From assembly GCA_026168455.1 (NCBI GenBank), contig CM047431.1, forward strand, positions 54,924,539 to 54,988,538: a stretch of DNA of 64,000 nt. The letters run 5' to 3'. Shown piece by piece: positions 36,344-47,511 of the stretch. The position numbers and the translations under genes are program-made. Numbering within the stretch: the first letter of the stretch is position 1; each line of letters opens with the position of its first letter. The notes under the pieces were generated by a model, which made no database searches, was not told the DNA's origin, and saw only the letters and a list, made by a program, of their open reading frames with translations. The stretch comes from Theocolax elegans. Taxonomy: Eukaryota; Arthropoda; Insecta; Hymenoptera; Cerocephalidae.

Positions 36344-36560
36344 GGGGGTGACATGTTCAATGTTTGTTGATTAATTCATAACAAAATAAAAAATGCGCGA
36401 AAAAAATGAGAAAATGAATGCCTTTGTTTTCTTTATAATCTATCATAACTGTGTGCTGAATTTGAGACGGAAATATTATTGTGTTTTTGAGAACTTATAA
36501 AAAATACCAAGTTTGTGCAGCCTGTTAAGTTTAAGTTTATATTTTTGATAAATGTAATAG
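36344..36560. mobile_element. TTAA-type element, left end only (family G)
   Basis: TTAA (36,340-36,343) is followed by GGGGGTGACATGTTCAATG, GTTGATTAATTCATAACAAA, ACTGTGTGCTGAATTTGAGA and GTGTTTTTGAGAA. This is the same motif order as at 41,622-42,005. No right end is found nearby. Confidence 0.55.
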
Positions 36561-36769
36561 TCTTCATAATTATGTCACCAAGAGTGGCACAACATATATT
36601 ATTATTAATTATAAATTATGAATTAATCATACAAATTGTATCTTTTGAGAAAAGTATACACGAAGGATGTAAAATCAAAGTATCTGAGCATGAGGTCTCC
36701 GTAAACAGATGAAAGTATCGCCAAAGTTATTATATCTGCCCTGTGAGGACTTTACTCATTTTTCCTTTT

Positions 36770-37340
36770 GACCGGCGGTTGAATGAAACTCTTAGTGTGA
36801 GAAATTCAATTTAGCCTAATGGATCTTTACGAAATTGCCTTTTCCGGTAGGAAAGCGCGAGGTGCACGGTGGTACATCATTCGCAATTAAAATGCGTCCA
36901 AAGGTTCAACTCCCAAAGCAAAACTCTTCCTCATCCAGCTATGAATTTCTTCTGGATGACTTGCTCCAGTGAAAAGTTTTTCCACGACGAGCTCTCCAAG
37001 TTTGAATAGGCTCTCACTCTCTGGGTTTTTTTTCCATTTACCTCCAAGAGGTGAGTGAAAGTACATTGTGATCTTTCATTTTTGGCCCCCTCGTCGACGG
37101 AGGTTCATTGAGTTTTTGAAGCTTCGATTTGCCATAGCGATTTAGTTTCTTCCTCGGTGATGTAGTTACATAAAGCGTTTGGGAATAAATCATCGGTGCT
37201 TATCGGCAGGTTGGTTTTGCTCTGCGCTTCCGCTCCCGGGAACGAGAAAAATGACATTGGTTAATCGGGTTAAAAAGTCGTTTCTCGGATGATCGGCCGC
37301 GTTTGCGGTTTTTCCGCGTTAAACTCCTACGAACCGCAAA
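36770..37340. other. GC-richer island, no product recognised
   Basis: The composition shifts away from AT, with CpG-containing patches (GATCGGCCGCGTTTGCGG near 37,290) and pyrimidine-rich tracts. Frames are broken on all strands, so this is more likely regulatory or untranslated than coding. Confidence 0.3.
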
Positions 37341-37563
37341 GGCATTTTGATTTCCGAAGAGGCTTTTATCGCTACTTTATAAGTAAATTGCTTCCTTTTT
37401 TTACATATTGTAAATATATATCATTGTTAGCTCGACAGTTTTAACGTTTTTTATATACATTTAATTCGCTTTTTAAATTACAAGCCTATATACCGCGACT
37501 TTTCACTTCTCAATCTTAAATCAAACAAAAAGTGTAATGCTTTTTAAAAATCAATTACTTTAA

Positions 37564-37988
37564 CGGGACGTCCGACCTAAATTACAGGAATCTGTACCTT
37601 TCAACCCAAAAATGATATCTAAAATATTGTATTAAAAATCTGAAAAAATTCATACGGACAGCTGAAAACATAAGGAAGGGCTTGACGTTTTGATTTTTTA
37701 ACGAAAAAGCATTTTTTAAATAATAATTGAGTAAACAATGTTTGGTCGGTAATTATTAGTTCAAAAAAGCATAATCTTTCAACCCAAACATCGTGATCTT
37801 ATTAGTTCAAAAAAGCATAATCTTTCAACCCAAACATCGTGATCAAATTATGGATTTAAAAATCTAGAAAAATTTGGGTATATTATTTAAAACATACCTA
37901 AGGGCTTGACGTTCGGTGTTTTTTAAAAACTTTATTCATTTGTTCATAAAAAAGTACAAAATGACCATTTTCTGGGTCCGACATCCCC
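37564..37988. mobile_element. TTAA-flanked element, 425 bp
   Basis: TTAA stands at both ends (37,560-37,563 and 37,989-37,992). The termini CGGGACGTCCGACC and GGTCCGACATCCCC are imperfect inverted repeats (11 of 14). A 46-bp internal segment (TTATTAGTTCAAAAAAGCAT then AATCTTTCAACCC) is tandemly duplicated at about 37,755-37,845. TTAA targets are typical of piggyBac- and Kolobok-type transposases; no enzyme is encoded here. Confidence 0.65.
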
Positions 37989-38178
37989 TTAAGAATGATC
38001 ACACTGTGCCCTAATTGCTAAGTAAGGAAAATAAAAAAGAAAAAGTAAATATTATTTAGAATTAATAAACATTTTATGACATTACTATTTGGTTACGTAC
38101 ATATCTTTGATATCTCAATCAAAACCTATGTATATCTCAATCCATAATTAACTTCAAAACTAGATTATACAAGAGCTT

Positions 38179-38312
38179 CCCTAGTAGAAATTTACCATTT
38201 GAAGGTTAAATAAAATGTTGCCATTAATTGGGCATTTATTGGGTATTTTATTTTAACACTTGGCCATTTTTGCCTTAAAAACGTTACGTATATAGTCAGA
38301 TTTCTACTAGTG
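38179..38312. mobile_element. Short CCCTAG-family MITE (134 bp)
   Basis: CCCTAGTAGAAATTT at the left and AGATTTCTACTAGTG at the right are inverted with TT on both sides, similar in size to the 8675-8812 copy. Confidence 0.75.
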
Positions 38313-38604
38313 TTATGTTTGATTTATTTTATTTATTCTATTAATATTGAAAAACATTAGTAAATTATAGCTACTTACAAGAAGGGGTTCCAGTCACCGG
38401 GTCACGGATTTTGTTGCAACTTTAGGAACTGTTTTCTTGTATACAAATATGAAAGAATTCATAAAAAATGCAATCTCATAGGCTATTTCAGGAAAGTTCT
38501 ATGCAGTTAATGAAAAATTGTAAAAATAGTATGCTTCTCTTTAATTGCTGGTAACTCAAAAGCCATTAAAGACAGATACTCAAAGATATAAGTATGACAA
38601 AAAG

Positions 38605-38828
38605 TTGAGATCTAGTAGATGCAATATGAAAAAAAAAATTTAATAATTTTTATTTGGTCAAAAATTATGGAAGAAATAAGAATAAGACGAAATTTTGACA
38701 AAAATTTTGTTTTAAAATGTTATGGACTTTTTAGGTAAAAATTTCGTCTTATTCTTATTTTTTCCATATGTTTGATCAAATTAAAGTACTTGAGTTTTTT
38801 TTTCAAATTGTATGTACTTGATCTCAGG
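38605..38828. repeat. Imperfect palindrome, arms about 95 bp
   Basis: GAATAAGACGAAATTTT on the left faces AAAATTTCGTCTTATTC on the right, and the match extends outward to TTGAGATC and GATCTCAG. Probably a foldback element; no target duplication is seen. Confidence 0.7.
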
Positions 38829-39012
38829 TTTTCGTGAGACTTTTTAAATTTTTTTTACCATGAATCATTCGCTAAACATCCAGAACTTTTCATAAATATA
38901 TCGATTTTCGTTAAAATTGTAAGCATTTTTATTAAAAAATGTATAAATTGATAACTTTACACTTTCGAAAAGAATAAAAAACAAATATTACACTTTTCAA
39001 AAGTATTCTGAC

Positions 39013-39058
39013 GTATTATAATTATATTTATAAATTAAATTTATAAATATAATTATAT
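39013..39058. repeat. Perfect AT palindrome
   Basis: TATAATTATATTTATAAAT is followed directly by its inverse. It could form a cruciform; no function is evident. Confidence 0.8.
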
Positions 39059-39379
39059 AACTGCATATAAACAATGAAATAATACTGCATTTGAGATATG
39101 TGTAATATTATTAAAGATTATTGTAATATATATGTATGTATGTATATATGTTAACATAGAGGTTTGTTCCTTATTCAATATCACAGTGAAGTTGATAAGA
39201 AAAGTGGCACAGTTTTGAAATAACGATTTACCGGTAAAGATTCCATTGAAAAGTCGAAGTAATAAACGTCGAAAATTAAGGCGATACACAAAAATAATTA
39301 ACCAAAACAGATATTCTGTGTTACACGACGGATTTTCTAAATTTATAATAAAATATTTAGAAAATTAATGAGAGCGAAT

Positions 39380-39800
39380 GGACGGAAATTCCTGTGCGAG
39401 GTTTGTAGAGTAACATTGCTTCATCACTGACAGACAGTTAATTAGAGACTTATTCAAGGTAGCAGCGTCGCAAAGAGCTCGAATTATGATTTCCCCTCTC
39501 TCTCTCTCTCTCTTGTATGTTAGATGAAAGTGCAAAGAGAGAAACGGATATATGGAGAAGCACGGAGACTCTTGGTTACGGCATGGGAGTAGAAAAGAGA
39601 TTGACACTCTGCCAAGTAAGACTTTAAATTTTTAGTTAGGGAAATTAGGAGGTGAGGTCGCGTGAGCCCGCGTGAGCTCGCGTGAGCAAACCAATTTACC
39701 TAATAGCCTAGTCGATCTGTTCCTTCTCGTCTCTTTAGTTCTGGATTAATAACCCTCTCCGAGCAAGAATAAACTCGATGTCTTTCCGATGCTCATTCTT
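39380..39800. other. GC-richer island with a triple 10-bp repeat
   Basis: It contains a (CT)n tract (39,494-39,513) and three consecutive 10-bp units YCGCGTGAGC at 39,658-39,687. No coding product is recognised. The repeat could bind a regulator, which is speculation. Confidence 0.3.
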
Positions 39801-40160
39801 CGTGTTAAACGTTATTTATTATTTCAATCAATTAAAACCATATATATTTAAGAAAATGTTTTCAAAAAATTTAAACAAAAGTAAAAGATATTTTTTATAT
39901 TTTTAATTGATACTATTTAACATTTTACATGCCAGTTACGAAAAATTCAATTTTATATTTTTCAATATTTTTTAAAATTTAATTTAGAATTAATAACGCA
40001 AATTACTAGCTATATAAGTTTCAGTCAGAAAAGAATAATGTTTTTAGAAATTTTATAACATTTTGTTTTAAATAATTAAATAATACTGTTTTTAAGTAAT
40101 ATATTACATATAGGATCGACAACAAAACTGTAACTTTTGATTTACGTAGTTTTTTGTCAG

Positions 40161-40248
40161 TAAGATAGGGAGGATAAAATTGACTATGACACCCCGTTAA
40201 GGAGAGGTATACTTGGTGTTTTACCGACCGGGTATGCCACCCCCTTAA
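40161..40248. mobile_element. Adjoining TTAA-type element ends
   Basis: GAGGATAAAATTGACTATGA then CACCCCG ends at TTAA (40,197-40,200). It mirrors the end at 41,622-41,660. The 44-bp stretch 40,201-40,244 is itself bounded by TTAA and ends GGTATGCCACCCCC, so two element ends abut here. Confidence 0.5.
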
Positions 40249-41617
40249 CTGCCTAGTTTTTTCTTACCTTGAAATCTGTTGAACGTCGGATTATAAATGC
40301 TGGATAGCATTTTAGTCTGATTCTGTAAAATCTTGAATAGAAATTAAATATTCGTATTCGAGTTATCTGAAATATTTCATGTACATAAAAATATTTATAA
40401 TACCTGGCATTTATAAAACTTTATTAATCTAAAGTATAGAATATGCGAAGTAAAATCAAGACTCTGTGAATGACATTTTTAATCCGCCAATTTCAATTTC
40501 GAAATTCTGATAGCAGATTCAAATTCAGCAACCTCAAAAATATAAGATTACGTACTTGTCTTAATGAAATGTTGGTCTAAAAATGTGCGCGTTTTGGGGT
40601 AGCAAAAGTCATAAAAGCCCATGGGGGGTATGCATACGCAAAGGGTTTAATATTAGCTATTTGTCGTAAGACTGCAGGTAAAGAAATTGCTTGTTATTCT
40701 GATGTTGTTATGATATCAATATCAATTTCTGTTGAAACCAAATGAATTTTCTTGAGAAACGGAATGAGACTATAACAAAACCACCAGTTATTGTTTCAGC
40801 CCAGAATATACTTTCGTACGAAAAACTTGAAATATTATTGGTCAATTTGACTTTTGGTCAATAGATTTATTTAATAATTAAGTAATAACTTTTAGAGACT
40901 CAAAATGTTAAGTATAATTATAAATAAAATTATATACGTTAGAGTATTACACGTTGTATTCATAGTACTAGTGTTGTGCACATGCCCTAGTGCATTTGGA
41001 CATCGCAACTCATGTAAGTTCTGCCAGTGACGAATTTCTCCTAATTCGATGTCATGCGCTGCAGAGCGAACGTATGAAATCCTGAATCCCTCTCCCCTCC
41101 CTTATCCCTAACACTGCATTCCATGCAACTCTCAATTTCACGTTTCTATTTACTACGTGTACTAAAAAAAATGTAGGCACATATTTTATATTTAGTTCCT
41201 TTTTTCAATAAATTAATAAATCTGAAAATTATACGTTTTTTATCTGTTAAAGTATGAAATAGAAAGTAAATTTTTGAAAGCTAGTTATATACTGTAAAAA
41301 TTTCAAATAAGTATATCGACTAGTTGTGATTTAAAAAATAAAAAAGCATTTAAACAACTTGAAATTTTGGGAAAGAATAGTCTTTTTGGTAATTTTGATA
41401 CCTATTGTTTTTCAGCTCAAAATATCTATAATTATCTAAGTTATTAAGCATTATATATTTTTGTACAAAATGTTTAATTGCTTATATCTCTGAAAAAAAT
41501 TCATCAAATATGTTAAAAAAAATTATGGAAATAGAATATAATAATGGTATTATGCTGTAATTTCAAAATCTTCCATGGATTAGTTTTTGAGAAAAAAAAT
41601 CTAAAATGTAATTTTTA
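40249..41617. other. Mostly AT-rich DNA between two outward-facing TTAA ends
   Basis: It holds an inverted relative of the 35-kb tandem repeat (40,470-40,570) and a GC-richer patch at 41,000-41,150. No gene is supported. Confidence 0.5.
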
Positions 41618-41621
41618 TTAA

Positions 41622-42005
41622 CGGGGTGCCATAGTCAATATTTATCCTCCCTACCTTACCGGCAATCGTGTTTATTAGTAATAAATTTGTAAATAAAACA
41701 GTATGTGAAAAAATAAGAGAAGAGGCGCCTTCGTTTATGAATAATCTAATTGTGTGCTGAATTTCAGATTAAAATTGTTTTGCGTTTTTGAGAAAAGTCT
41801 TACCAAAAATCTGAACCTAACCTCAACGAGGTGAAAATATTTGATATTTTTGGTAAGACTTTTCTCGAAAACGCTATTAACTTTTAATCTAAAATTCAGC
41901 ACACAGTTAGATTGTCAATAAACGAAGGCGCCTCTTCTCTTATTTTTTCACAGACTGTTCTACTTTTTTATTAATTAATCATCAAAAATTGAGTATGGAA
42001 CCCCC
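41622..42005. mobile_element. TTAA-flanked foldback element (family G), complete copy, 384 bp
   Basis: TTAA flanks both ends (41,618-41,621, 42,006-42,009). The ends CGGGGTGCCATAGTCAAT and, read inward, GGGGGTTCCATACTCAAT match. Inner arms of about 130 bp are also inverted (GAGAAAAGTCTTACCAAAAAT facing ATTTTTGGTAAGACTTTTCTC) around 41,838. No coding sequence. The copies at 27,160 and 36,344 share one arm. Confidence 0.75.
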
Positions 42006-42009
42006 TTAA

Positions 42010-42623
42010 GATTTTGTTTACTTATAAAGTAGTCTAATGTGGAATTAATCATATTTTTGGAAGAAAATGTTTTTAAAAAATCCAAAGAAAAGCATATAAA
42101 GATAATTTTTTATATTTTCAAAAGATGTCATCTAAAGATTTTATGTCAGTTACAAAAAATTCAATCTAATTAAACAGAATGTTTTTATTATGAACAAAAA
42201 CCGCTGTCAATTCATTGATAATTATGAGTTCAATATAATAACTTCAGAGTATTTTTGGAAGAAAATGTTTTCAAAAAATTTAAACAAAAGTAAAACATAA
42301 TGTTTTATATTTTTAGTTGATGCCATGTAAAATTTTATATGCCAGTTGATGAAAAATTCAATTTCATTCTATACAATTTTCTTATAATGAAGAAAAATGT
42401 TTAGAATTTTTGAAACAGAAGATTATGAATAATATTAATTAAGAATTGACGAAATAACCTTTATTTTTCTATTTTAATAATTTTTCACTCTGATCATCTT
42501 AAAAGTCTACGAATGGAGTAAAATTGCATTTTATTCCTTCAATTATTTTACTCCCTGGAAACTCACTTTACTTCCCGTAGAATCATTATATTCATCGTAG
42601 ACTTACTTTTTTGTTTTGTACAC
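42010..42623. other. AT-rich non-coding DNA
   Basis: A diverged duplication is visible: TTTTTGGAAGAAAATGTTTT then AAAAAAT occurs near 42,053 and 42,251, with a related copy near 39,850. Nothing else is recognised. Confidence 0.5.
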
Positions 42624-42626
42624 TTA

Positions 42627-43497
42627 CAAGGAGACCATCATATGTTCGGGTGACCAATTCCAATAAGCCTGAACATGCTTAATCTGTAATATATTAATAG
42701 ATGATATGTAAAGCCCCAGGGTCTAACGATGAGTTTGGGCCTACTTATACCTAATTTTCTTTATTACCGATGAATAGTTCAGATTAAGTGAAATTCCAGA
42801 CTCGACATATCTGCAAACAGGCAATGTAACATTCTACATGCCTCGATCTTGACAATTATCCATTCTGAAAAGCAAATATGTTATAAATTTTGAAAATAAA
42901 TATTTATTTCAATATAATTAATGATTTTGTTTGCACCAGATGTGCTTTCTTATGTATAATATAGTGTTAAACGATGTTCGACTTACCTTTTTGTTCTTTT
43001 GAAGCCAAAATTTCAGAACTTACTTTTCTGCGCAAATGAATCTTTTAAATGCTGTTGAACACAATAATTTATTTGTGAAATTTTTCCTTCAACCATCTTG
43101 ATCCATACAAAACAACGTTTCTAATCCATCTATTAAACCAATAATAATATTTCCTAAATAATTGAAAGGTGCATCGCTAGAAACACAATTTCACTGTTTA
43201 ATTTATACCTGAAAAAGATAACAAAGAATCAATATCTTACAAAATATTTGTATTTACAAGGAGTGAAGGAAAAGGAACTGTAATACTTATCTGACAGTAA
43301 GTTATGAGTCGATTGTAAAATAACTTTATATTCATCCGCTTCACCAACTGTTTTTTAATAATTAAATCTTCTATTAGTTTCCTTTTTCCTTTCAGGTAGT
43401 AAAATTATTATAATTACTTAATAAAAACAAGTGTTAAATAATCCAGACTCAAGCAACCTCTTGAACTGTCAACAGGTTAAGAGGTTAACTTGACTGC
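42627..43497 (+). repeat. Left terminal inverted repeat of the Tc5-like element
   Basis: Matches the reverse complement of 46,661-47,508 almost base for base. The inner limit falls where TTAACTTGACTGC stops matching. An extra stretch TTCCTTTTTCCTTTCAGGTAG near 43,379 is absent from the right copy. Confidence 0.85.
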
Positions 43498-44369
43498 ACA
43501 CACATAATGGAATATGGATATTATAGTTATACCTATATATACATTGATTCTGTCATTGGTTAATTTCGTACTTATACCTGATTGGATAATTCAAAAAAAT
43601 CAAATTCATATGCCAGAATTATTTATACATGAATACAAAATAATTTATTATAATAAATAGAAATAATTGCCTAATCTCCTAGAAGTCTAAATGGAAAAAA
43701 AATTAATTTTATTATTTATTTAACATTTTGTACCATAATCTTTATTTTGTTTAAAAATAAATTAGCCGAAACGTAATTGTTATTAAGAATTGTATAAAAT
43801 TTACTTTTTTGAACCGTAATATTCTGTTATAACGTCAATTTAATATTTATAAACAAAATTTATAATCAAGTTAATGATTAAAGACAAAAATATTTATTTA
43901 TTTATTATTTCTTATGAAAATATGCGAAAAATATTTTTGTTTATGCATTAAAAATGTTTAAAGAATTAGCTATTTCTAGTGATCTGCAACTCTTTAATAT
44001 TAGGTCAAAATTTGATCATTTTATGGACGCAAATTTTAAATTCCTATATTATAGTTGACCGAAGTTTCTTCACTATACTTTTACTGACATATTCGTTATT
44101 TCTTTATAATTGAAATTATATATATACACGTATGCGCATATAGTTAATAATAACTTGAGTATTTTATTTATTTATTTTTTATTTGCAATTTTTATTTTAT
44201 TATATTCACTCACCCATTGTATTTATATTTTATATTTTTTACTCCAGATCTTTTTAATCTTTTATTTTTATATTCTTATTATTTTTTTAAATTAATAAAT
44301 TATATATATATATATAATATATGTGTGTGTCTGTGTGTATATATACTGTTTTGTTTGTTTTTATTAAAA

Positions 44370-46197
44370 ATGAATGAACAATCAAGTTCAAGTACTAATT
44401 TTAATAATATAATTGAAGATGTGAATTTTAAAAAGATTGTTAGTGAAAGCTTCTGTGTGTCCACAAAGCTTTTGAAAGAAAAAGAATTAATTAATACTGA
44501 AGAGTTTTGTGAGCCTTTTTCTGTAGAGGCAATTAAATTAGGGAACGAAATAGCATCTCTTATTGAAAATTTTATTAAGCAACTCTCATCGGTTGAAGAA
44601 GAACAATTGTTTTGTAATGATGAAATTGTGGACATTGAAGCGGAAGGGCAAATTGATCAACTTTCTCAATCTCTATCTACAACAGACATTGACACGGGTA
44701 AGTCAGTAACTCGTTCATAAAGTAATATATTCAGAGATAAAAAACAAATGATTTAATTTTCATCTTTTTAAAATGTATAAAATTTTGACAGATTTGTCGC
44801 AGCCAGTCAGTCAGTCTTCAAGTGAGTACGAGCCATGTGAAAAGAGATCAAAGCTGCAAATAGTTCCACTTCAAAAGAAAATTTACATTCTGAATTTGCA
44901 GAGGGAGCATCCTAATTGGAAATTTGCAACTTTAAAGCAGTATGCTGGCAAAGCATTAACAAGAATTGATGAATTATCTCGTTGGAGGAAAGACGTTTTA
45001 CAAGGAGGCACAAAATTTGATAAAAGTACTGCAATTAAGAAATGGACGTATGATAGATTTTGTGATGCTCGTCAAGAAAAGATTTCTATCACGACTAGGA
45101 ACTTGCAAGAATGGGCCCTTCAAGCTGCGCAGCAATTTCAGAGTGACACGTTTCAATTTAGAGCTTCCTCAGCATGGACTGAAAGATTTAAAAGGGAATT
45201 TAAAATTAGGCAAAGGAAAGTGACAAGATACATCAAACCGGTAGAATTCAGATCTCTTGAAAATATTTTAAAAACTGCTGAAACATTTCAATCAGAGTGT
45301 CAGATCATTTGCGCAAGTGCTGACTTAAATCTTGTAATTAATACAGATCAGATGGGTTGTGAGTATCGCACAAATGTGGAATGCACTCTTGAACATCGAG
45401 GGAAGAAAGCAGTTGAGGTTTACCTTGGTGACATCAATAAAGTGACACACACTTACACCGTCCAATACTCCATCACAGCTGCAGGAGGTTTATTACCGAA
45501 AGTGTTTATTTGTTTACAGGAAGTGTCTGGAAAGTTTGGCCCTCGAATACAGGAACACATATATCAGTTAGAAGCTGTATACAAAAATATAGTTGTGCAT
45601 GCTTCCAAGTCAGGAAAATGTTCAACTAATCTGTTCTGTTGTTACGTTAAAGAAATTTTAGCCCCTTATGTACAAGAGAACAATTTTACACTGATTTTGG
45701 ATTCATGGGGGGGCCAAGGAAAACCGGAATTGTTTCAGTGTTTCGAGAAATCTTCTGGTGACTCATCTTGTACTGTAAAATACATACCTCCTGGATGCAC
45801 CATGTATTGCCAGCCGTTAGATACATACATGCATAGGCAAATTAAACTTTTTCTTAAAAAACTTCAAAATTGCACATATTTGCTTGAAAATCAGCGCCAA
45901 ATTAATACAAGGGATGATGCTTTGAAAATACATTCTTTGATTCATAATCAACTTTCAGCACCAATTTTCAGACCAATGATTCAGTATGCATGGTACTCTG
46001 CTAAATTGATAAATCACAGAGATGTCTTCATGAACGTCTTAGAAGTTTGTTTTTCTAAAACAATATCGAAAACTTGTAGTTGTGGTGCACTTTCATTCGT
46101 AAGATGCTCTTGGTGTCGAGATGCATTTTGTTTTCTTTGTTTTTATGATGCTTACCATCCATCACATTGTACCAGCTACTTTGTTAATATATTTTAA
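44370..46197 (+). CDS. Tc5/pogo-type transposase, two exons, 577 residues
   Basis: Exon 1 is 44,370-44,697 (109 codons plus one base, MNEQSSSSTNFNNIIEDV onward, acidic and serine-rich). A GTAAGT donor at 44,698 and an AG at 44,790-44,791 define a 94-bp intron that keeps phase. Exon 2 is 44,792-46,197. Residues about 205-258 (ITTRNLQEWALQAA then FRASSAWTERFKREF) form the CENP-B/Tc5-type helix-turn-helix that binds the ends. The DDE nuclease follows: D295 in VINTDQMG, D413 in LILDSWGG, D453 in CQPLDTY, with 39 residues between the last two. The C-terminus (about 537-571) is a cysteine cluster, CSCG to CSWC to CFLC, probably zinc-binding. No stop or frameshift is seen. It cuts and rejoins the transposon in the nucleus. 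Confidence 0.85.
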
Positions 46198-46660
46198 GCT
46201 ATAAAAAATAAAATGTTTATTAAAATTTTATAAGCGTGTTATTTTTCAAAATTATTTAAAACCTTACCTTCTTTAAATTGTTTAAACTGGATTGCACTTT
46301 TGTAATACTGTTAATATTTTGTAAAAGTTAACCTTTTCTTTAAACAGCTGTCTACCACGAGGTATGTAATAAGTAGAGTAAGTTAAAAACTTAAAAATCT
46401 AATTCAGTATCTGGTAGCAGACGGCATTGTTTCAAGCTATGACGACAGATGGTTTTTATTTTTATTAATTTGTCTTAAATCGAAATAACATTAGTACCGT
46501 TTCAAATGTCAAATTTATTAAATTTAAAAAACTTTTAATCGGAAGAATTTGATTATAATCACGGTACAGGTACAGTTTGTAGTTCGTACGTCTTGCGCGC
46601 GCAGTTGCAGACGTAGAAACGTGAAAGAAGAAAAGGAACGAACGTGCTGTGGGCACTGCG

Positions 46661-47508
46661 CAGTCAAGTTAACCTCTTAACCTGTTGACAGTTCAAGAGG
46701 TTGCTTGAATCTGGATTATTTAACACTTGTTTTTATTAAATAATTGTAATAATTTTACTAATAGAAGATTTAATTATTAAAAAACAGTTGGTGAAGCGGA
46801 TGAATATAAAGTTATTTTACAATCGACTCATAACTTACTGTCAGATAAGTATTACAGTTCCTTTTCCTTCACTCCTTGTAAATACAAATATTTTGTAAGA
46901 TATTGATTCTTTGTTATCTTTTTCAGGTATAAATTAAACAGTGAAATTGTGTTTCTAGCGATGCACCTTTCAATTATTTAGGAAATATTATTATTGGTTT
47001 AATAGATGGATTAGAAACGTTGTTTTGTATGGATCAAGATGGTTGAAGGAAAAATTTCACAAATAAATTATTGTGTTCAACAGCATTTAAAAGATTCATT
47101 TGCGCAGAAAAGTAAGTTCTGAAATTTTGGCTTCAAAAGAACAAAAAGGTAAGTCGAACATCGTTTAACACTATATTATACATAAGAAAGCACATCTGGT
47201 GCAAACAAAATCATTAATTATATTGAAATAAATATTTATTTTCAAAATTTATAACATATTTGCTTTTCAGAATGGATAATTGTCAAGATCGAGGCATGTA
47301 GAATGTTACATTGCCTGTTTGCAGATATGTCGAGTCTGGAATTTCACTTAATCTGAACTATTCATCGGTAATAAAGAAAATTAGGTATAAGTAGGCCCAA
47401 ACTCATCGTTAGACCCTGGGGCTTTACATATCATCTATTAATATATTACAGATTAAGCATGTTCAGGCTTATTGGAATTGGTCACCCGAACATATGATGG
47501 TCTCCTTG
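46661..47508 (-). repeat. Right terminal inverted repeat of the Tc5-like element
   Basis: Reverse complement of the left repeat, ending GGTCTCCTTG. TTA target copy at 47,509-47,511. Confidence 0.85.
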
Positions 47509-47511
47509 TTA

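Larger units (their letters stand above)
42627..47508 (+). mobile_element. Tc5-like DNA transposon, apparently complete, 4.88 kb
   Basis: Terminal inverted repeats of about 850-870 bp (42,627 to about 43,497 and about 46,661 to 47,508) begin CAAGGAGACCATCATATG. They are nearly identical apart from an extra 21-bp-scale segment in the left copy near 43,380-43,400. TTA flanks the element on each side, and the inferred empty site reads CTTAG, the CTNAG target with TNA duplication known for C. elegans Tc5. Tc5 also has long repeats starting CAAGGG. Between the repeats is one two-exon transposase without stops. High similarity of the two repeats suggests recent insertion and possible activity. Confidence 0.9.

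Noticed and set aside
44300..44635. Minus-strand 111-codon frame opposite the transposase
   Set aside because: It is the antisense shadow of transposase exon 1.
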